A stretch of 64,000 nt of DNA from the NCBI GenBank assembly GCA_937951625.1, contig CALFBP010000014.1, forward strand, positions 36,222-100,221, written 5' to 3'. The notes beneath the pieces are model-generated. The model was given only the letters and a program-made list of their open reading frames with translations. It was not told the DNA's origin and did not search any database. The DNA is from an uncultured Thermoguttaceae bacterium (GTDB taxonomy: Bacteria > Planctomycetota > Planctomycetia > Pirellulales > Thermoguttaceae). Below are positions 53,680 to 63,242 of the stretch, one piece after another (within the stretch, counting starts at the first letter, position 1; the number at the start of each line of letters is the position of its first letter). The position numbers were made by a program, and so were the translations under genes.

Positions 53680-54531
53680 TCATTCATCGGCCCCGTTGTT
53701 GAAATGGGGGTTGTTCCGCCAGAAATGAGCGGCGTGCCGAAATTTGTTGGGGGTCATTCCCAATTCACGGCGGAAATAGAACGTCAAACTGCTCTGATCG
53801 CTCAAACCGACCTCGAGTGCGATTTGGCTCAAGGAAAGCTCGGTTTCGGCAATGAGCGAGGCCGCCTTGTGGATCCTGGCCTTGGTGATGAACTTCTTCG
53901 GGCTCAAGCCGAATACGTTACAAAACAGCCGTTGCACTTGACGTTCCGAGAGGTAGGCGTGCTCGGCCAATTGCCGTACCGTGATGGGTTGGGACAGGTG
54001 TTCCTCGATGTAATCGACCAGGCTCTTTAGCGGCTCCGAGACGGGCAGGCTAGGCGGGTGTTTGTATTCCTCCAAGAAGCCAATAATGCCCACGATACGC
54101 CCTTGCCGATCGCGGAGGGGCAGCTTGTAACAGGTGAACCACTGGGGTAGGCCCTCATAGGTAAACCAAACCTCGATGACGCCCAGCAAGGGCTGCCCAG
54201 TCTGCAGCACGGTTTCGTCGCGTGAGCGATAGATTTCCGCCAGAGGGCCTGGCGTCAATTCGTAATCGTGGACGCCGATCAGACTCGCCTCGTCCGTGGC
54301 GCGGAGGGTGTGGAGCATGTTGCGGCTGACAAACATCAGCTCACCCGCCCGACGCTTAAGGAAAAACCGATATTGCGGCAAGTAATCCAGCAAGGCGTTC
54401 AATCCGGCCAACAAATCCACCTTCCTCAGCCAGGCATCGCGATCCCGGAGGCGGACTTGCCGTTCCTTGGGGGGCGTCGTTTTAGGCGGATGAAGCACAA
54501 ATTTCTGACCCTGCGGTGTCGCGTTTGGCAT
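53680..54531 (-). CDS. AraC-family regulator with N-terminal PAS-like domain
   Basis: A 283-residue protein from the ATG at 54531, with AGGA eight bases upstream. Residues 45-165 resemble a PAS domain, with the pattern LMFVSRNMLHTLRATDEASLIG and the closing DRQGRIVGIIGFLEE. The last 105 residues are a tandem helix-turn-helix AraC domain, including ITVRQLAEHAYLSERQVQRL and the second helix region LSQIALEVGLSDQSSLTFYF. It is probably a one-component regulator that binds a small ligand or redox signal. It is convergent with the porin gene and divergent from a pseudopilin gene, so it may control either. Confidence 0.9.
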   Translation of the reverse strand: MPNATPQGQKFVLHPPKTTPPKERQVRLRDRDAWLRKVDLLAGLNALLDYLPQYRFFLKRRAGELMFVSRNMLHTLRATDEASLIGVHDYELTPGPLAEIYRSRDETVLQTGQPLLGVIEVWFTYEGLPQWFTCYKLPLRDRQGRIVGIIGFLEEYKHPPSLPVSEPLKSLVDYIEEHLSQPITVRQLAEHAYLSERQVQRLFCNVFGLSPKKFITKARIHKAASLIAETELSLSQIALEVGLSDQSSLTFYFRRELGMTPNKFRHAAHFWRNNPHFNNGADE

Positions 54532-54743
54532 AAAAGAAGTCCTGTTTTGCAAAGACGGATTCCCGCGTGGTCGGGTAACTTAAGAACATGGCGAAAGCCG
54601 AGAGAGGCGGTTTCGGGGACGTGGGGACGGTTCGGTGCCGGTGCTCCTCTCTGCGGGGTCCCAGTAGATCCGAAACCCCTTGTCGCTTGGGCGATAGTGC
54701 GTTGTAGTCGGCATTAATGAGGTCTTCGTTGAGGAGGTTGGCC

Positions 54744-55796
54744 ATGGGCGCCAAGAGATTACGAATCGGTTTCACGCTTGTAGAACTTTTGGTTGTGATT
54801 GCCATCATTGGCATCCTCGTCGGGCTTTTGCTGCCGGCCGTTCAGGCGGCCCGCGAGGCAGCGAGACGCACGCAGTGCGTCAATCATCTGAAGCAGGTGT
54901 CCCTCGCAATGCACACCTACCACGATACCTTTAATTCTTTCCCCGCCATGGGGTCGCGAATGATCACAGCCCCCGGCAGGCAATGGCACTACTACTCCTG
55001 GGCGATGATGATTTTGCCCTACGTGGAGCAAAAGAACCTTTACGATCCTTTGGTAAGTGCCGCCCAGAATAATGGCTTGCCGTCGCCTTGGTCCAATTGG
55101 GCCAACTGGAACCGCGATTTGCCACCCTACATGTGCCCCTCCGACATTCCACCACCCGATCGGAGCAAGGCCCCGGCTCTGCTCAACTACAAGGCATGCG
55201 TTGGAGACGATTATCTCCAAAACCACCTCACACCCCGTGATTCTACCATGCCGGGCGTAGAAAATCGCGGCATCTTCCAACCGGAACGCTGGATTGCGAT
55301 GGCGTATATCAAGGACGGAACTTCGAATACTGTAATGCTCGGCGAGATGGTTGTCGGGGGACAGCCAGGCGCAATCCCGGGGGGCGTCGCCTTGAATATG
55401 CAAACCCCATCTCCGGCAGGGTGCCTTGCTCGCATCGACCCGATTAATCCAAAAATGCTGACACCGCCGGTCCAAGATTCCAGCAGGCCGGTAGGGGGGA
55501 GGGCCTGGTACGGGTTGCCCAATTTCTCAGGTTTTTGCACCATGATTGCTCCTAATGGGCCAAGCTGCCTTTATTCCCTGGATGGTGCCGAGTTCATGGG
55601 TGCGGCGTCAAGCCGCCATCCTGGGGGAGCCAATGTCTCGATGGCCGATGGCTCCGTTCGTTTCATTTCTCAAACCATCGACACAGGCAACGCGGCCGCG
55701 CTAGACGTGCCCTCGCCAGGCAACCGTCCCTCACCATGGGGGGTTTGGGGAGCCTTGGGGAGCTGTAGCGGCAGCGAGTCCATCCAGACGCCTTGA
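54744..55796 (+). CDS. DUF1559-type pseudopilin, second copy
   Basis: A 350-residue protein from the ATG at 54744, chosen because GAGGAGG lies six bases upstream; an ATG at 54717 is less likely. It carries the prepilin motif GFTLVELLVVIAIIGILVGL and ends in HPGGANVSMADGSVRFISQT, so its overall design equals that of the copy at 28495. It should be processed and assembled on the cell surface. It is followed after 213 bases by a lipoprotein gene, the same gene order as at 28495-29988. Confidence 0.95.
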   Translation: MGAKRLRIGFTLVELLVVIAIIGILVGLLLPAVQAAREAARRTQCVNHLKQVSLAMHTYHDTFNSFPAMGSRMITAPGRQWHYYSWAMMILPYVEQKNLYDPLVSAAQNNGLPSPWSNWANWNRDLPPYMCPSDIPPPDRSKAPALLNYKACVGDDYLQNHLTPRDSTMPGVENRGIFQPERWIAMAYIKDGTSNTVMLGEMVVGGQPGAIPGGVALNMQTPSPAGCLARIDPINPKMLTPPVQDSSRPVGGRAWYGLPNFSGFCTMIAPNGPSCLYSLDGAEFMGAASSRHPGGANVSMADGSVRFISQTIDTGNAAALDVPSPGNRPSPWGVWGALGSCSGSESIQTP

Positions 55797-56009
55797 TCCA
55801 AACGTTGTGGACTGCCCGCCGCTTTCTTTTGTAGCTCTCGGAGGCGGTTTGGGAACACCATTCCAAACGGGAAGGCGTGTGGTCGAAGTCATAGCACGTT
55901 GCGAGTTCCTGATCGGCGCGATCTGGATGCTTGTGCTACCGCCGGTTGGGTGCCCTAGCAGCTTCGTAAGTAACGATTTTGCGTGCGAGTATATCGGGAG
56001 ATTGGTGCC

Positions 56010-56489
56010 ATGCGAAACAAATCGCTTACCAACGTTGTTGGGTGTTTCCTGCTGTTTGCGGGTGTCGGGGTGATCGTGGCTGGGTGCGGAAAGAAAGGGC
56101 CGGTTTTGGCACCCGTAAGCGGGAAAGTCACCTTGGACGGCAACCCCCTGCCTCACGTGATCGTTACCTTTTCCCCGAATGGTGGCGGCGTGGCCTCATC
56201 CGGGGTGACCAATGAGCAGGGGGTGTATCTGCTCGCCTGCCAGCTCGGCCAAGGGGCGGTCGTTGGGAAACACCGCGTGTCGATTCAATCGCAAAATCTT
56301 GCTGCATCTGCGGAAAGTGTCGCCCCGGATGAAGACGCCCCCAATTATCGGCCCGACCCGTATGCCAGCGCGCGGGCCCCTGCCTTCGTGGAAAAAATTC
56401 CCGCTCGCTACAATACCGATTCGCAGCTCGTTTACGAGGTGCATCGAGGCAACAATGTGATCGATCTGGAACTGAAGTCTCAACCGTAG
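56010..56489 (+). CDS. Lipoprotein with carboxypeptidase-regulatory-like fold
   Basis: A 159-residue lipoprotein. The ATG at 56010 has GGGAG upstream; the signal ends in VIVAGC (Cys26). The mature part begins with GPVLAPVSGKVTLDGNPLPH, typical of a carboxypeptidase regulatory-like or transthyretin-type beta-sandwich, the usual partner of DUF1559 genes in planctomycetes. The later NEQGVYLLACQ segment fits the same fold. It is a surface protein of unknown function. A strong terminator follows at 56516-56557. Confidence 0.85.
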   Translation: MRNKSLTNVVGCFLLFAGVGVIVAGCGKKGPVLAPVSGKVTLDGNPLPHVIVTFSPNGGGVASSGVTNEQGVYLLACQLGQGAVVGKHRVSIQSQNLAASAESVAPDEDAPNYRPDPYASARAPAFVEKIPARYNTDSQLVYEVHRGNNVIDLELKSQP

Positions 56490-56515
56490 GCCAAGCCCGC
56501 CGAGACTCGAGGAAT

Positions 56516-56557
56516 CGCCGGATGCGCTTAGCTTCCTACGACCGTCCGGCGTTTTTT
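56516..56557 (+). terminator. Intrinsic terminator after the lipoprotein gene
   Basis: CGCCGGA (56516-56522) pairs with TCCGGCG (56545-56551) and is followed by six T residues. It lies 26 bases after the stop codon and 45 bases before the FG-GAP gene. Confidence 0.8.
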
Positions 56558-56602
56558 CTTTCCAAATAACGCCCCTCCCAAGGAACCAGGCTGGTAGACG
56601 AC

Positions 56603-58912
56603 ATGATGAGAAAAACGTGGATCCCTTGTTTATTAGGCTTGCTGGGGTTTTCAGCCCTCTCGTTTGTGGACGCCCTCGTATCATTCGGCGAAACCCGCTG
56701 GACGATAAAAAGCACCCGACAGGCCGATTTGCCGGTCCCGAATTTCGGAACCGAGCAAACGTGCTGTCTGGTCTTCGATGTGGATCAGGACGGTCTCGAC
56801 GACTTTGTCATCGGGGAGCGAACGCGTGCGCCCGCCTTGGTGTGGTACAAGTGGCATGGAAAAGGGTGGTACCGTTTGATCGTCGACGATAGCGCGTTGC
56901 CCTTGGAGGCAGGCGGCGCCATGGCTGATATCGATGGGGATGGCGATTTGGATATCGCCATAGGGGAGGACTATCGGGGAAACCGGATTTGGTGGTGGGA
57001 GAACCCGTCTCCCGAGTTCGGGCGGCCGTGGAAGCGACGGATTATCAAGGATTTTGGAGATCGTCAGCACCACGACCAGCTTTTTGGCGACTTCTTGGGC
57101 ACCGGTCGTCTGCAATTGGCGAGTTGGAATCAGAAGGCCAAGACCCTGCTGTTGTTTCCCATTCCCCAGGATCCTAGAAACGCCGAGCGGTGGGAGAGTG
57201 TGCAAGTTTACCGCTGGACAAGCGGGCCTCAACGGGAGGGCTTTCCCGTCGAGCCTGTCGATTTGGACCTGGATGGCAAAGCGGATCTAGTCGGCGGCGG
57301 TCGTTGGTTCAAGCATCGGGGAGGCCAGGATTTTGAAGAACAGATCATCGACGAGCGAATGAGTACCACGCAGTGCGCGGTGGGGCAATTGATTGCCGGG
57401 GACCGGCCGGAAGTCGTGTTCTCGCCGGCAGAGGAGGCTGGCATGGCCCGTTGGTATGCCTGGGTGGACCACCGTTGGGTTGCGCACGATCTTGGCCATG
57501 TGCGCAATGGGCACACCTGCCAAATCGCCGATTTCGATGGCGACGGCCACGCGGACATCATGATTGGCGAGATGGGAAAACCCGGCGCCGGCGACGACGC
57601 AACGATTTTCATTTGGTACGGGAATGGCCGCGGCGATTTCCGCAAAACCATCGCGTGGCGTGGACTCGCGATTCATGCGGGAAAAGTGGGAGACTTCAAC
57701 GGGGATGGACACCCCGATATCCTCGTCAAACCTTACAGCCATCGGACGCCTCGCCTGGACGTCTTGCTTAACGCCGGACCGCACCAGATTTCCCTCGACC
57801 GCTGGCGTCGCATCCGAATTGGCGACCTCCCGGATCGGGCAATTTTTATCAGCGCCGCGGACTTGGATCGCGATGGGCACCTCGATCTCGTCGCGGGGGC
57901 GTGGTGGTGGAAGAACCCCGGCGTTCTTGCAGGAGAATGGCAGATGCAGCCCCTCGGCGCGCCGCTGTATAACATGGCCACGGTCTACGACTTCGATGGC
58001 GACGGGCATCCCGACGTGTTGGGTACCCAGGGCAAAGGAAGCGAAACGAACCGTCAATTCCTTTGGGCCCGAAATGAACCGGGAGGGAAATTCCGCCTTC
58101 TCGGTAACGTGCGGTATTCTGGCCAGGGCGATTTCCTCCAAGGATGCACGGTGGGGCTGTTTCCCGACGGATTAAAGGTCTTCCTCTCCTGGCATCGCGA
58201 TGGCGGCGGCATCTCTGCCCTCAACGTTCCGTCTGCTGCTTCGAAGGAATCGTGGACCTCGCAGTTGATCAGCCAGACCGTGAGCACCCCGCCGCAAGGA
58301 GAAGACCTGGCCTTGGGAGACATCGATGGGGATGGCGATCTCGATCTTTTGCTGGGCGACAAATGGTTGAGAAACGACGGCGAGGGCCGTTGGTCGACGC
58401 ACGCGATCGCAACGATCGAAAAAGGCGAGCCCGATCGTTGTCGTCTGGTGGACCTCGACCGCGATGGCCGATTGGACGTCGTAGTCACTTTGGAAAAAGG
58501 AACCGATGTCTTGTGTTTCGAACAGCCCGACTCCTTCGATCGCCCCTGGAAAAGGCATCAAATCGGCACGGTCGAGGGCCAGGGTTTCAGCATGGATGTG
58601 GCTGACTTCAACGCGGATGGCTGGATGGATATTGTCGTCGGGGAGCACGCCGGGCGGGATGTCAATCGCGTTATCGTCTTTAGCAATCCGGGCTCCAAGG
58701 GGCTTGCGCAACAGAAACCTTGGAAGCAAATCATCATCGACGAGGGCCCCCGAAAGACGATCGATCACCACGACGGTACCTTGGCCTACGACATGGATCG
58801 AGACGGCGACCTCGACATCATCTCCATCGGCTGGCGAAATCCGGCCGTCTGGGTGTACGAGAATCTCAACGGGACCAAGCGCGATCGCTTGCAAACGGCC
58901 GGTGAACGCTGA
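56603..58912 (+). CDS. Secreted FG-GAP/VCBS repeat protein
   Basis: A 769-residue exported protein. After a signal peptide (about residues 8-26) it contains eleven repeats of the type DxDGDGxxDxxIG, for example DIDGDGDLDIAIGE, DFDGDGHADIMIGE and DMDRDGDLDIISIG, spread over residues 50-750. Each repeat is a calcium-binding blade of a seven-bladed or larger propeller. No catalytic domain is visible. Such proteins are greatly expanded in planctomycetes and may bind glycans or other cells. It is 114 bases after the lipoprotein gene, with a terminator between, so it has its own promoter. Confidence 0.9.
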   Translation: MMRKTWIPCLLGLLGFSALSFVDALVSFGETRWTIKSTRQADLPVPNFGTEQTCCLVFDVDQDGLDDFVIGERTRAPALVWYKWHGKGWYRLIVDDSALPLEAGGAMADIDGDGDLDIAIGEDYRGNRIWWWENPSPEFGRPWKRRIIKDFGDRQHHDQLFGDFLGTGRLQLASWNQKAKTLLLFPIPQDPRNAERWESVQVYRWTSGPQREGFPVEPVDLDLDGKADLVGGGRWFKHRGGQDFEEQIIDERMSTTQCAVGQLIAGDRPEVVFSPAEEAGMARWYAWVDHRWVAHDLGHVRNGHTCQIADFDGDGHADIMIGEMGKPGAGDDATIFIWYGNGRGDFRKTIAWRGLAIHAGKVGDFNGDGHPDILVKPYSHRTPRLDVLLNAGPHQISLDRWRRIRIGDLPDRAIFISAADLDRDGHLDLVAGAWWWKNPGVLAGEWQMQPLGAPLYNMATVYDFDGDGHPDVLGTQGKGSETNRQFLWARNEPGGKFRLLGNVRYSGQGDFLQGCTVGLFPDGLKVFLSWHRDGGGISALNVPSAASKESWTSQLISQTVSTPPQGEDLALGDIDGDGDLDLLLGDKWLRNDGEGRWSTHAIATIEKGEPDRCRLVDLDRDGRLDVVVTLEKGTDVLCFEQPDSFDRPWKRHQIGTVEGQGFSMDVADFNADGWMDIVVGEHAGRDVNRVIVFSNPGSKGLAQQKPWKQIIIDEGPRKTIDHHDGTLAYDMDRDGDLDIISIGWRNPAVWVYENLNGTKRDRLQTAGER

Positions 58913-58972
58913 TCCGGTGCTCCGCGTGCTTGATCCTTTTTTCTGGGAATCCCTTCGTAAGGAGACTTCGCG

Positions 58973-60244
58973 GTGTTGCTTCAGTCGCTTTACACTTCCT
59001 GGGTTCTGCTGGCATTGCTCCCGAATGAGGTTTTAGAAGCGCAGCCGACGCAAAGGTATTTGGCACCGGGAGCCGTGTACAAAGAGTTTATGCTTCACAA
59101 CTCGGGCGACCGTGCTTGGCGCGTCACCAATCCTCATGCGAAGGATTCCGGGGCGAAAAAATACCTGCCCAACCCGGTCTTAGAATTGGAAATCGACGAC
59201 TTGGACGGAGCCATCGGTGCGGAAGCCATGCTTGATCGTTGGGGAGGCCATCTCCACACATTGCAGCCTACGATTCGTTTCAATCAAAACGAGTGGTTGA
59301 CGCTTCCGCCCCCGGTCAAGAATGGTCAACTGCTGCCGGAGGACTACTATTTTCAGGACAATCCCGTCGTTCCGGTGCCGATTACGCATTTGAAGGTGGG
59401 TACCAACACGATCGAAGGCGACTGTCGACACACCAAGCCCGATGGCTGGGGACAATGGGGCTTGTATTCGCTTATATTGCGAGTGTACTTCGATCCCTCG
59501 CGCAAGCCTCATGAACGAGGCCGAATTATGTCACCGCAGTCCGGTGACGTTCTGCCCGAAAACCCCAAAATTAGGCTCGATCTGAACCCCGAAAAGGTTC
59601 GGCGAGTCGATCTCTTCGCGTGGTATCACGGCTACGATGAGAACGGAGACGGCCGCTTCGGGGATTGGCACGGCGGGTGGTTTCAGCCCCAAAGAAATAC
59701 CCCGGCCGAGTGGCAGGACCACGTCGCCACGCTGAAAGCCGCCCCCTTCGAAGCAACCTGGAACACGCGATGGGTCCCGGATCAACCCGCGGGTCAAATC
59801 CAACTCATCGCGCGCATCCAAGGGCAAAACAGCGTCTGGTTCGTCACCGACGCGGTCGACCGTTTAACGCTAAAACGACCGAACGAAACCGTCACTTTGC
59901 ATCGCGTTCAAGATTTTCCACCAGATTTTGGTGTCCGTGTCGGCCAGCGGAAATCGTGCGTCATTCCGTTGCCCGACGACTTCGACCCGGAGCGGATTGT
60001 GGAAGTGGGGCTTCACTATCGCACGTGGCACGGCTGGGACAAGCACCACGAGCCATACCAGCTTAACGACCTCGTGCAGGCACACGAGGGAAAGAATCAC
60101 CATTACCACTATCACATCCATGCGATTCCTCCAGGGGCATTACGACCGGGCGGCAACGTGTTCACAATCTTCTCGCAGACCGACCACCACATGCTGGAGA
60201 TCCTGTGGCCTGGTCCGGCGCTTTTGGTACGCCAGAAGCGATGA
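58973..60244 (+). CDS. Unknown secreted protein of 423 residues
   Basis: A 423-residue protein with a short signal-like start (LYTSWVLLALLPNEVLEAQ) and GTG start codon with AAGGAG eight bases upstream. The middle part contains no motif I can name; it has several Trp-rich segments, a carbohydrate-binding-like character, and at the C-terminus a histidine-rich patch (HHYHYHIHAIPPG). It follows the FG-GAP gene by 60 bases on the same strand, so the two are likely co-expressed and may act together on polysaccharide. Function unknown. Confidence 0.7.
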   Translation: MLLQSLYTSWVLLALLPNEVLEAQPTQRYLAPGAVYKEFMLHNSGDRAWRVTNPHAKDSGAKKYLPNPVLELEIDDLDGAIGAEAMLDRWGGHLHTLQPTIRFNQNEWLTLPPPVKNGQLLPEDYYFQDNPVVPVPITHLKVGTNTIEGDCRHTKPDGWGQWGLYSLILRVYFDPSRKPHERGRIMSPQSGDVLPENPKIRLDLNPEKVRRVDLFAWYHGYDENGDGRFGDWHGGWFQPQRNTPAEWQDHVATLKAAPFEATWNTRWVPDQPAGQIQLIARIQGQNSVWFVTDAVDRLTLKRPNETVTLHRVQDFPPDFGVRVGQRKSCVIPLPDDFDPERIVEVGLHYRTWHGWDKHHEPYQLNDLVQAHEGKNHHYHYHIHAIPPGALRPGGNVFTIFSQTDHHMLEILWPGPALLVRQKR

Positions 60245-61079
60245 ATCGAGCGGCTAGCGGCCCTTGGCGCGAACGTCCTGGGATCATCGCGGCACCTGTC
60301 GTGCAACGATCGTTTTCCGAGCTTCGTCAGCGATTGCACGCGACCGAATCCCCCCCTCTTTGGCAACTTCCCGCATGGTGCGACTGGCGTTTCTTCTTCT
60401 CTCCCGTTTCCACCATTCCCGCTAGTCTCTCCTAGTTTTTTCCCGTTCCTCAGTCCAACCGATACAGCTTGCCGAGCACCTCACTCGGAACTAGGAGGCA
60501 GCGTTGTTTTCGTGCCTTTTGCCTGAGTTTGCTTCCCGCTGGCTTTCCGAGAGCGAACTCTTTGAAGCCAAGCAACTTTTTATCTCATAAGCTACCTGCG
60601 AGGTGGGCACCTACCGGCCTGCTTGCTGGGGCAGGTGTCTGCCCTCGGCATGACAAGACAATGTGCCGGCGTTTTTTCGTCGGCTCACGACCACTGCGTC
60701 GTCCTTTGCCTTCTATGACCTTTCCACATTAGATTTTGGGACGATTCAAAAAGAGGCCCTTGGGCTGGATTTCGCCAGGTTCACGAGTCCCAACGGTCTG
60801 AAGGTACCGCGCACGGTAGCAGCAATTCTACATCTGCGGCCACGTTTCCTGCCGGTTTCGGGTTCGAGGCGGGCAAGGGACCGCTGATCGCCGGCGATTG
60901 CCGAAAGTCTGACCGCGCTGGGCCGCGTTGAGATGCATAAGGCCGCGTTGGTAAGAGGGGATCAGCATTGATTGTGACTGCGGAAAGAGCTACGATCTCT
61001 TGACCGGCGTTTGCTACCGAGGCGGCTCGATTGGATGCTGCGCTGCCTGCACACGATATTTCGTAGGTTTTGGCTATCA
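60245..61079. other. Long gap without gene
   Basis: About 835 bases with short frames only. It contains a hairpin with a six-T loop (GCCGGCG at 60665-60671 and CGTCGGC at 60678-60684), and a weaker one with arms CACCT/AGGTG near 60608-60637. Neither is clearly a terminator or riboswitch. No RNA gene was recognised. Confidence 0.45.
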
Positions 61080-61907
61080 ATGGATTTAAGCTTTTTGGAC
61101 AGACTTTCGGTCAATGAGACCACGACGTTTCGTTGGTCGTTTGAGGAGGATGTTACCCAGTATCGTGAGGAAGGCATCCCTGCTATTGGGGTATGGCGTC
61201 GAAAGCTTTCGGATTATGGGGAGGAGAAAGCGGCCGAGCTGATCCAGGAGACGGGCCTTCGGGTTTCGCATGTTTTTTGGGCTGGGGGCTTTACGGGAAG
61301 CGACGGTCGAAGCTTTCGGGCGAGCGTTGAGGATGCCGAAGAGGCCTTGCGCACTGCGGCGAGCCTGAAGGCGGAAAGCCTGATTGTGTACAGCGGGGCC
61401 CGGGCTGGGCACACTCACAATCACGCCCGACGGCTTTTCCGAGAGGCTTTGAACGAACTGGCGCCGCTGGCGAAAGAGACCGGGGTGGCGTTGGCCGTCG
61501 AACCGATGCACCCGGGCTGCGCCGCGGAGTTTACGTTCGTCACCTCACTTGACGACGCCCTCAACTTGCTCGATGCCGTTAACCACGATTGGGTAAAACT
61601 CGTTCTGGATACGTATCACTTGGGTTGGGACCCCCAGCTTATCCAACGTATTCCGGAACTCGTCCCTCGTATCGCTCTGGTGCAGTTGGGGGATGGGAAA
61701 CATACACCCGAGGGTGACCAGGATAGGTGCCTCTTGGGGGATGGCGTGCTCCCGTTGCGGGAAATCGTGGATGCATTGGCGGCCGCCGCGTACAATGGTT
61801 TCTATGACGTGGAGCTTCTGGGAGAGGCGTTGGAAAACGTCGACTATCGGGAACTGTTGAAGCACGCCAAGAAGGCCTTTGCCGAGCTGGTCGAAAAGCG
61901 TGCCTGA
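61080..61907 (+). CDS. Sugar phosphate isomerase/epimerase-like protein
   Basis: A 275-residue protein from the ATG at 61080. It has the TIM-barrel pattern of the xylose isomerase-like family: a metal-binding glutamate in LAVEPMHPG (about residue 142), an aspartate in VLDTYHLGWDP, a histidine-rich segment and a closing glutamate in YDVELLGE. Such enzymes interconvert ketoses or act in inositol breakdown. It appears cytoplasmic. A weak ribosome site precedes the start. The substrate is not known; context (polysaccharide degradation) suggests a sugar. Confidence 0.88.
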   Translation: MDLSFLDRLSVNETTTFRWSFEEDVTQYREEGIPAIGVWRRKLSDYGEEKAAELIQETGLRVSHVFWAGGFTGSDGRSFRASVEDAEEALRTAASLKAESLIVYSGARAGHTHNHARRLFREALNELAPLAKETGVALAVEPMHPGCAAEFTFVTSLDDALNLLDAVNHDWVKLVLDTYHLGWDPQLIQRIPELVPRIALVQLGDGKHTPEGDQDRCLLGDGVLPLREIVDALAAAAYNGFYDVELLGEALENVDYRELLKHAKKAFAELVEKRA

Positions 61908-61927
61908 GGTCTTGCGAACAGACGCTG

Positions 61928-62377
61928 ATGGCAGCCAGGGCCCTCGAATCTAAACGGCGCCTCGTGGTGACACCGGGTTGGAGCATCCCGGTCGACGAGT
62001 TCTATTTCACCTATTCCCGAAGCGGCGGGCCCGGCGGGCAGAACGTCAACAAAGTCAATAGTAAAGCCACCTTACGATGGCAAGCCCAAGGCAGCCCAAG
62101 TCTCTCGCCTGAGCGTTGGGAGGGGCTCCAAGCGCGATTTCGGAGGCGTTTGACGGAGCAGGGCGAATTGGTGGTGAGCAGCCACCGATTCCGCGATGCG
62201 GGGCGGAATGCGTGGGACTGCTTGGAGAAGCTTCGCAAGATTCTGCTCGCCATTGCCGTACCGCCGAAGGTTCGCCGGCCTACGAGGCCGTCGTGGGCCT
62301 CGCGACGGCGTCGCCTGGAGCAAAAACGACTCCGACAACAACGAAAACAGTCGCGACGGCCGGAAAGCTGGAGCTGA
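61928..62377 (+). CDS. arfB: Peptidyl-tRNA hydrolase ArfB-like release factor
   Basis: A 149-residue protein with the GGQ motif of class I release factors in SRSGGPGGQNVNKVNSKA (GGQ at residues 36-38) and a strongly basic C-terminal tail (RRRRLEQKRLRQQRKQSRR). It lacks the codon-recognition domain of full release factors. ArfB proteins rescue stalled ribosomes by hydrolysing peptidyl-tRNA, with the tail entering the empty mRNA channel. It is 20 bases after the previous gene's stop, suggesting shared transcription. Confidence 0.9.
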   Translation: MAARALESKRRLVVTPGWSIPVDEFYFTYSRSGGPGGQNVNKVNSKATLRWQAQGSPSLSPERWEGLQARFRRRLTEQGELVVSSHRFRDAGRNAWDCLEKLRKILLAIAVPPKVRRPTRPSWASRRRRLEQKRLRQQRKQSRRPESWS

Positions 62378-62396
62378 ACCACGGCGCGCTGCGGGG

Positions 62397-63242
62397 ATGA
62401 ACAGATTAGACAAGCTTGAGCCCATGACCAACAGTGAAGACATTGGCGGGATCCTCGCCTCCTGGCCCTTTCAGCCCGGTGTCATTTCGGCGCGGCTGAT
62501 TCGCGCCTCCGATGGCCGCGAGGTCCTTCAGATGAGGATCGAATTGGGAATTCTCCAGATGGAAACGACGGGCCGGCCCGACGGTCAACGGCCGGGAGGC
62601 TGCAAGACCTATCTCGACTATCTTCGCCGCCAGCATCGTAAGGCCCGGCGTGGGATGCCACTCACGGAGGAACAAACCAGCGAGGTCGACCGCGAGTTTC
62701 TCCAATATTATCACCGCCGGATTTGCTGGCTTGCGTTGCGGGAGTTTTCGCGGGCGGTCGAAGACGCCGATCATACCCTGGCCTTGATGGACTATGTGGC
62801 CAAGCACTCGCCAGACGACGAGTGGTCGTTATCGCACGAACAATACCGGCCGTTTGTCCTTTTCCATCGCACCCAAGCCATGGCCTTGGCGCAACTGGAT
62901 AATGCTGGACCAGAAGCGGCGATCGAGGAAATCAACGAGGGGCTTGGGCGTATCCGCGCGTTGTTCCAAGCCGTCGAGGCCGAAGAGCAGTTCGAGGAGG
63001 ACGAGTTCGTTAAACAGTTGACCGCGCTTCGCGACTGGATTCGGGAGCACTATCACGTTGGTAGGACCCTAGCCGAGCAACTCGCCGACGCCGTGGCCCA
63101 AGAGCAGTACGAATTGGCGGCTCGCCTACGGGACGAAATCGCGCGCCGACGAGCCGCGGATCGAGGGACTGTAATAGGAAGAAAAACAGCGGAAGGCAGG
63201 AAGAGGACGGAAGGGAGAACCGAGAACGAGCCCGACACTTAG
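62397..63242 (+). CDS. UVR-motif protein
   Basis: A 281-residue protein from the ATG at 62397 (62424 is an alternative). The C-terminus carries a UvrB/UvrC interaction motif, AQEQYELAARLRDEIARRR, and the central part reads as helical (DEWSLSHEQYRPFVLFHRTQ, DEFVKQLTALRDW). Proteins of this kind occur near clp/mcsA-like regulators or in DNA repair, where the UVR motif mediates protein contacts. The N-terminal 130 residues contain the segment ARLIRASDGREVLQMRIELG, not recognised as a domain. It follows the ArfB-like gene by 19 bases. Confidence 0.8.
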   Translation: MNRLDKLEPMTNSEDIGGILASWPFQPGVISARLIRASDGREVLQMRIELGILQMETTGRPDGQRPGGCKTYLDYLRRQHRKARRGMPLTEEQTSEVDREFLQYYHRRICWLALREFSRAVEDADHTLALMDYVAKHSPDDEWSLSHEQYRPFVLFHRTQAMALAQLDNAGPEAAIEEINEGLGRIRALFQAVEAEEQFEEDEFVKQLTALRDWIREHYHVGRTLAEQLADAVAQEQYELAARLRDEIARRRAADRGTVIGRKTAEGRKRTEGRTENEPDT

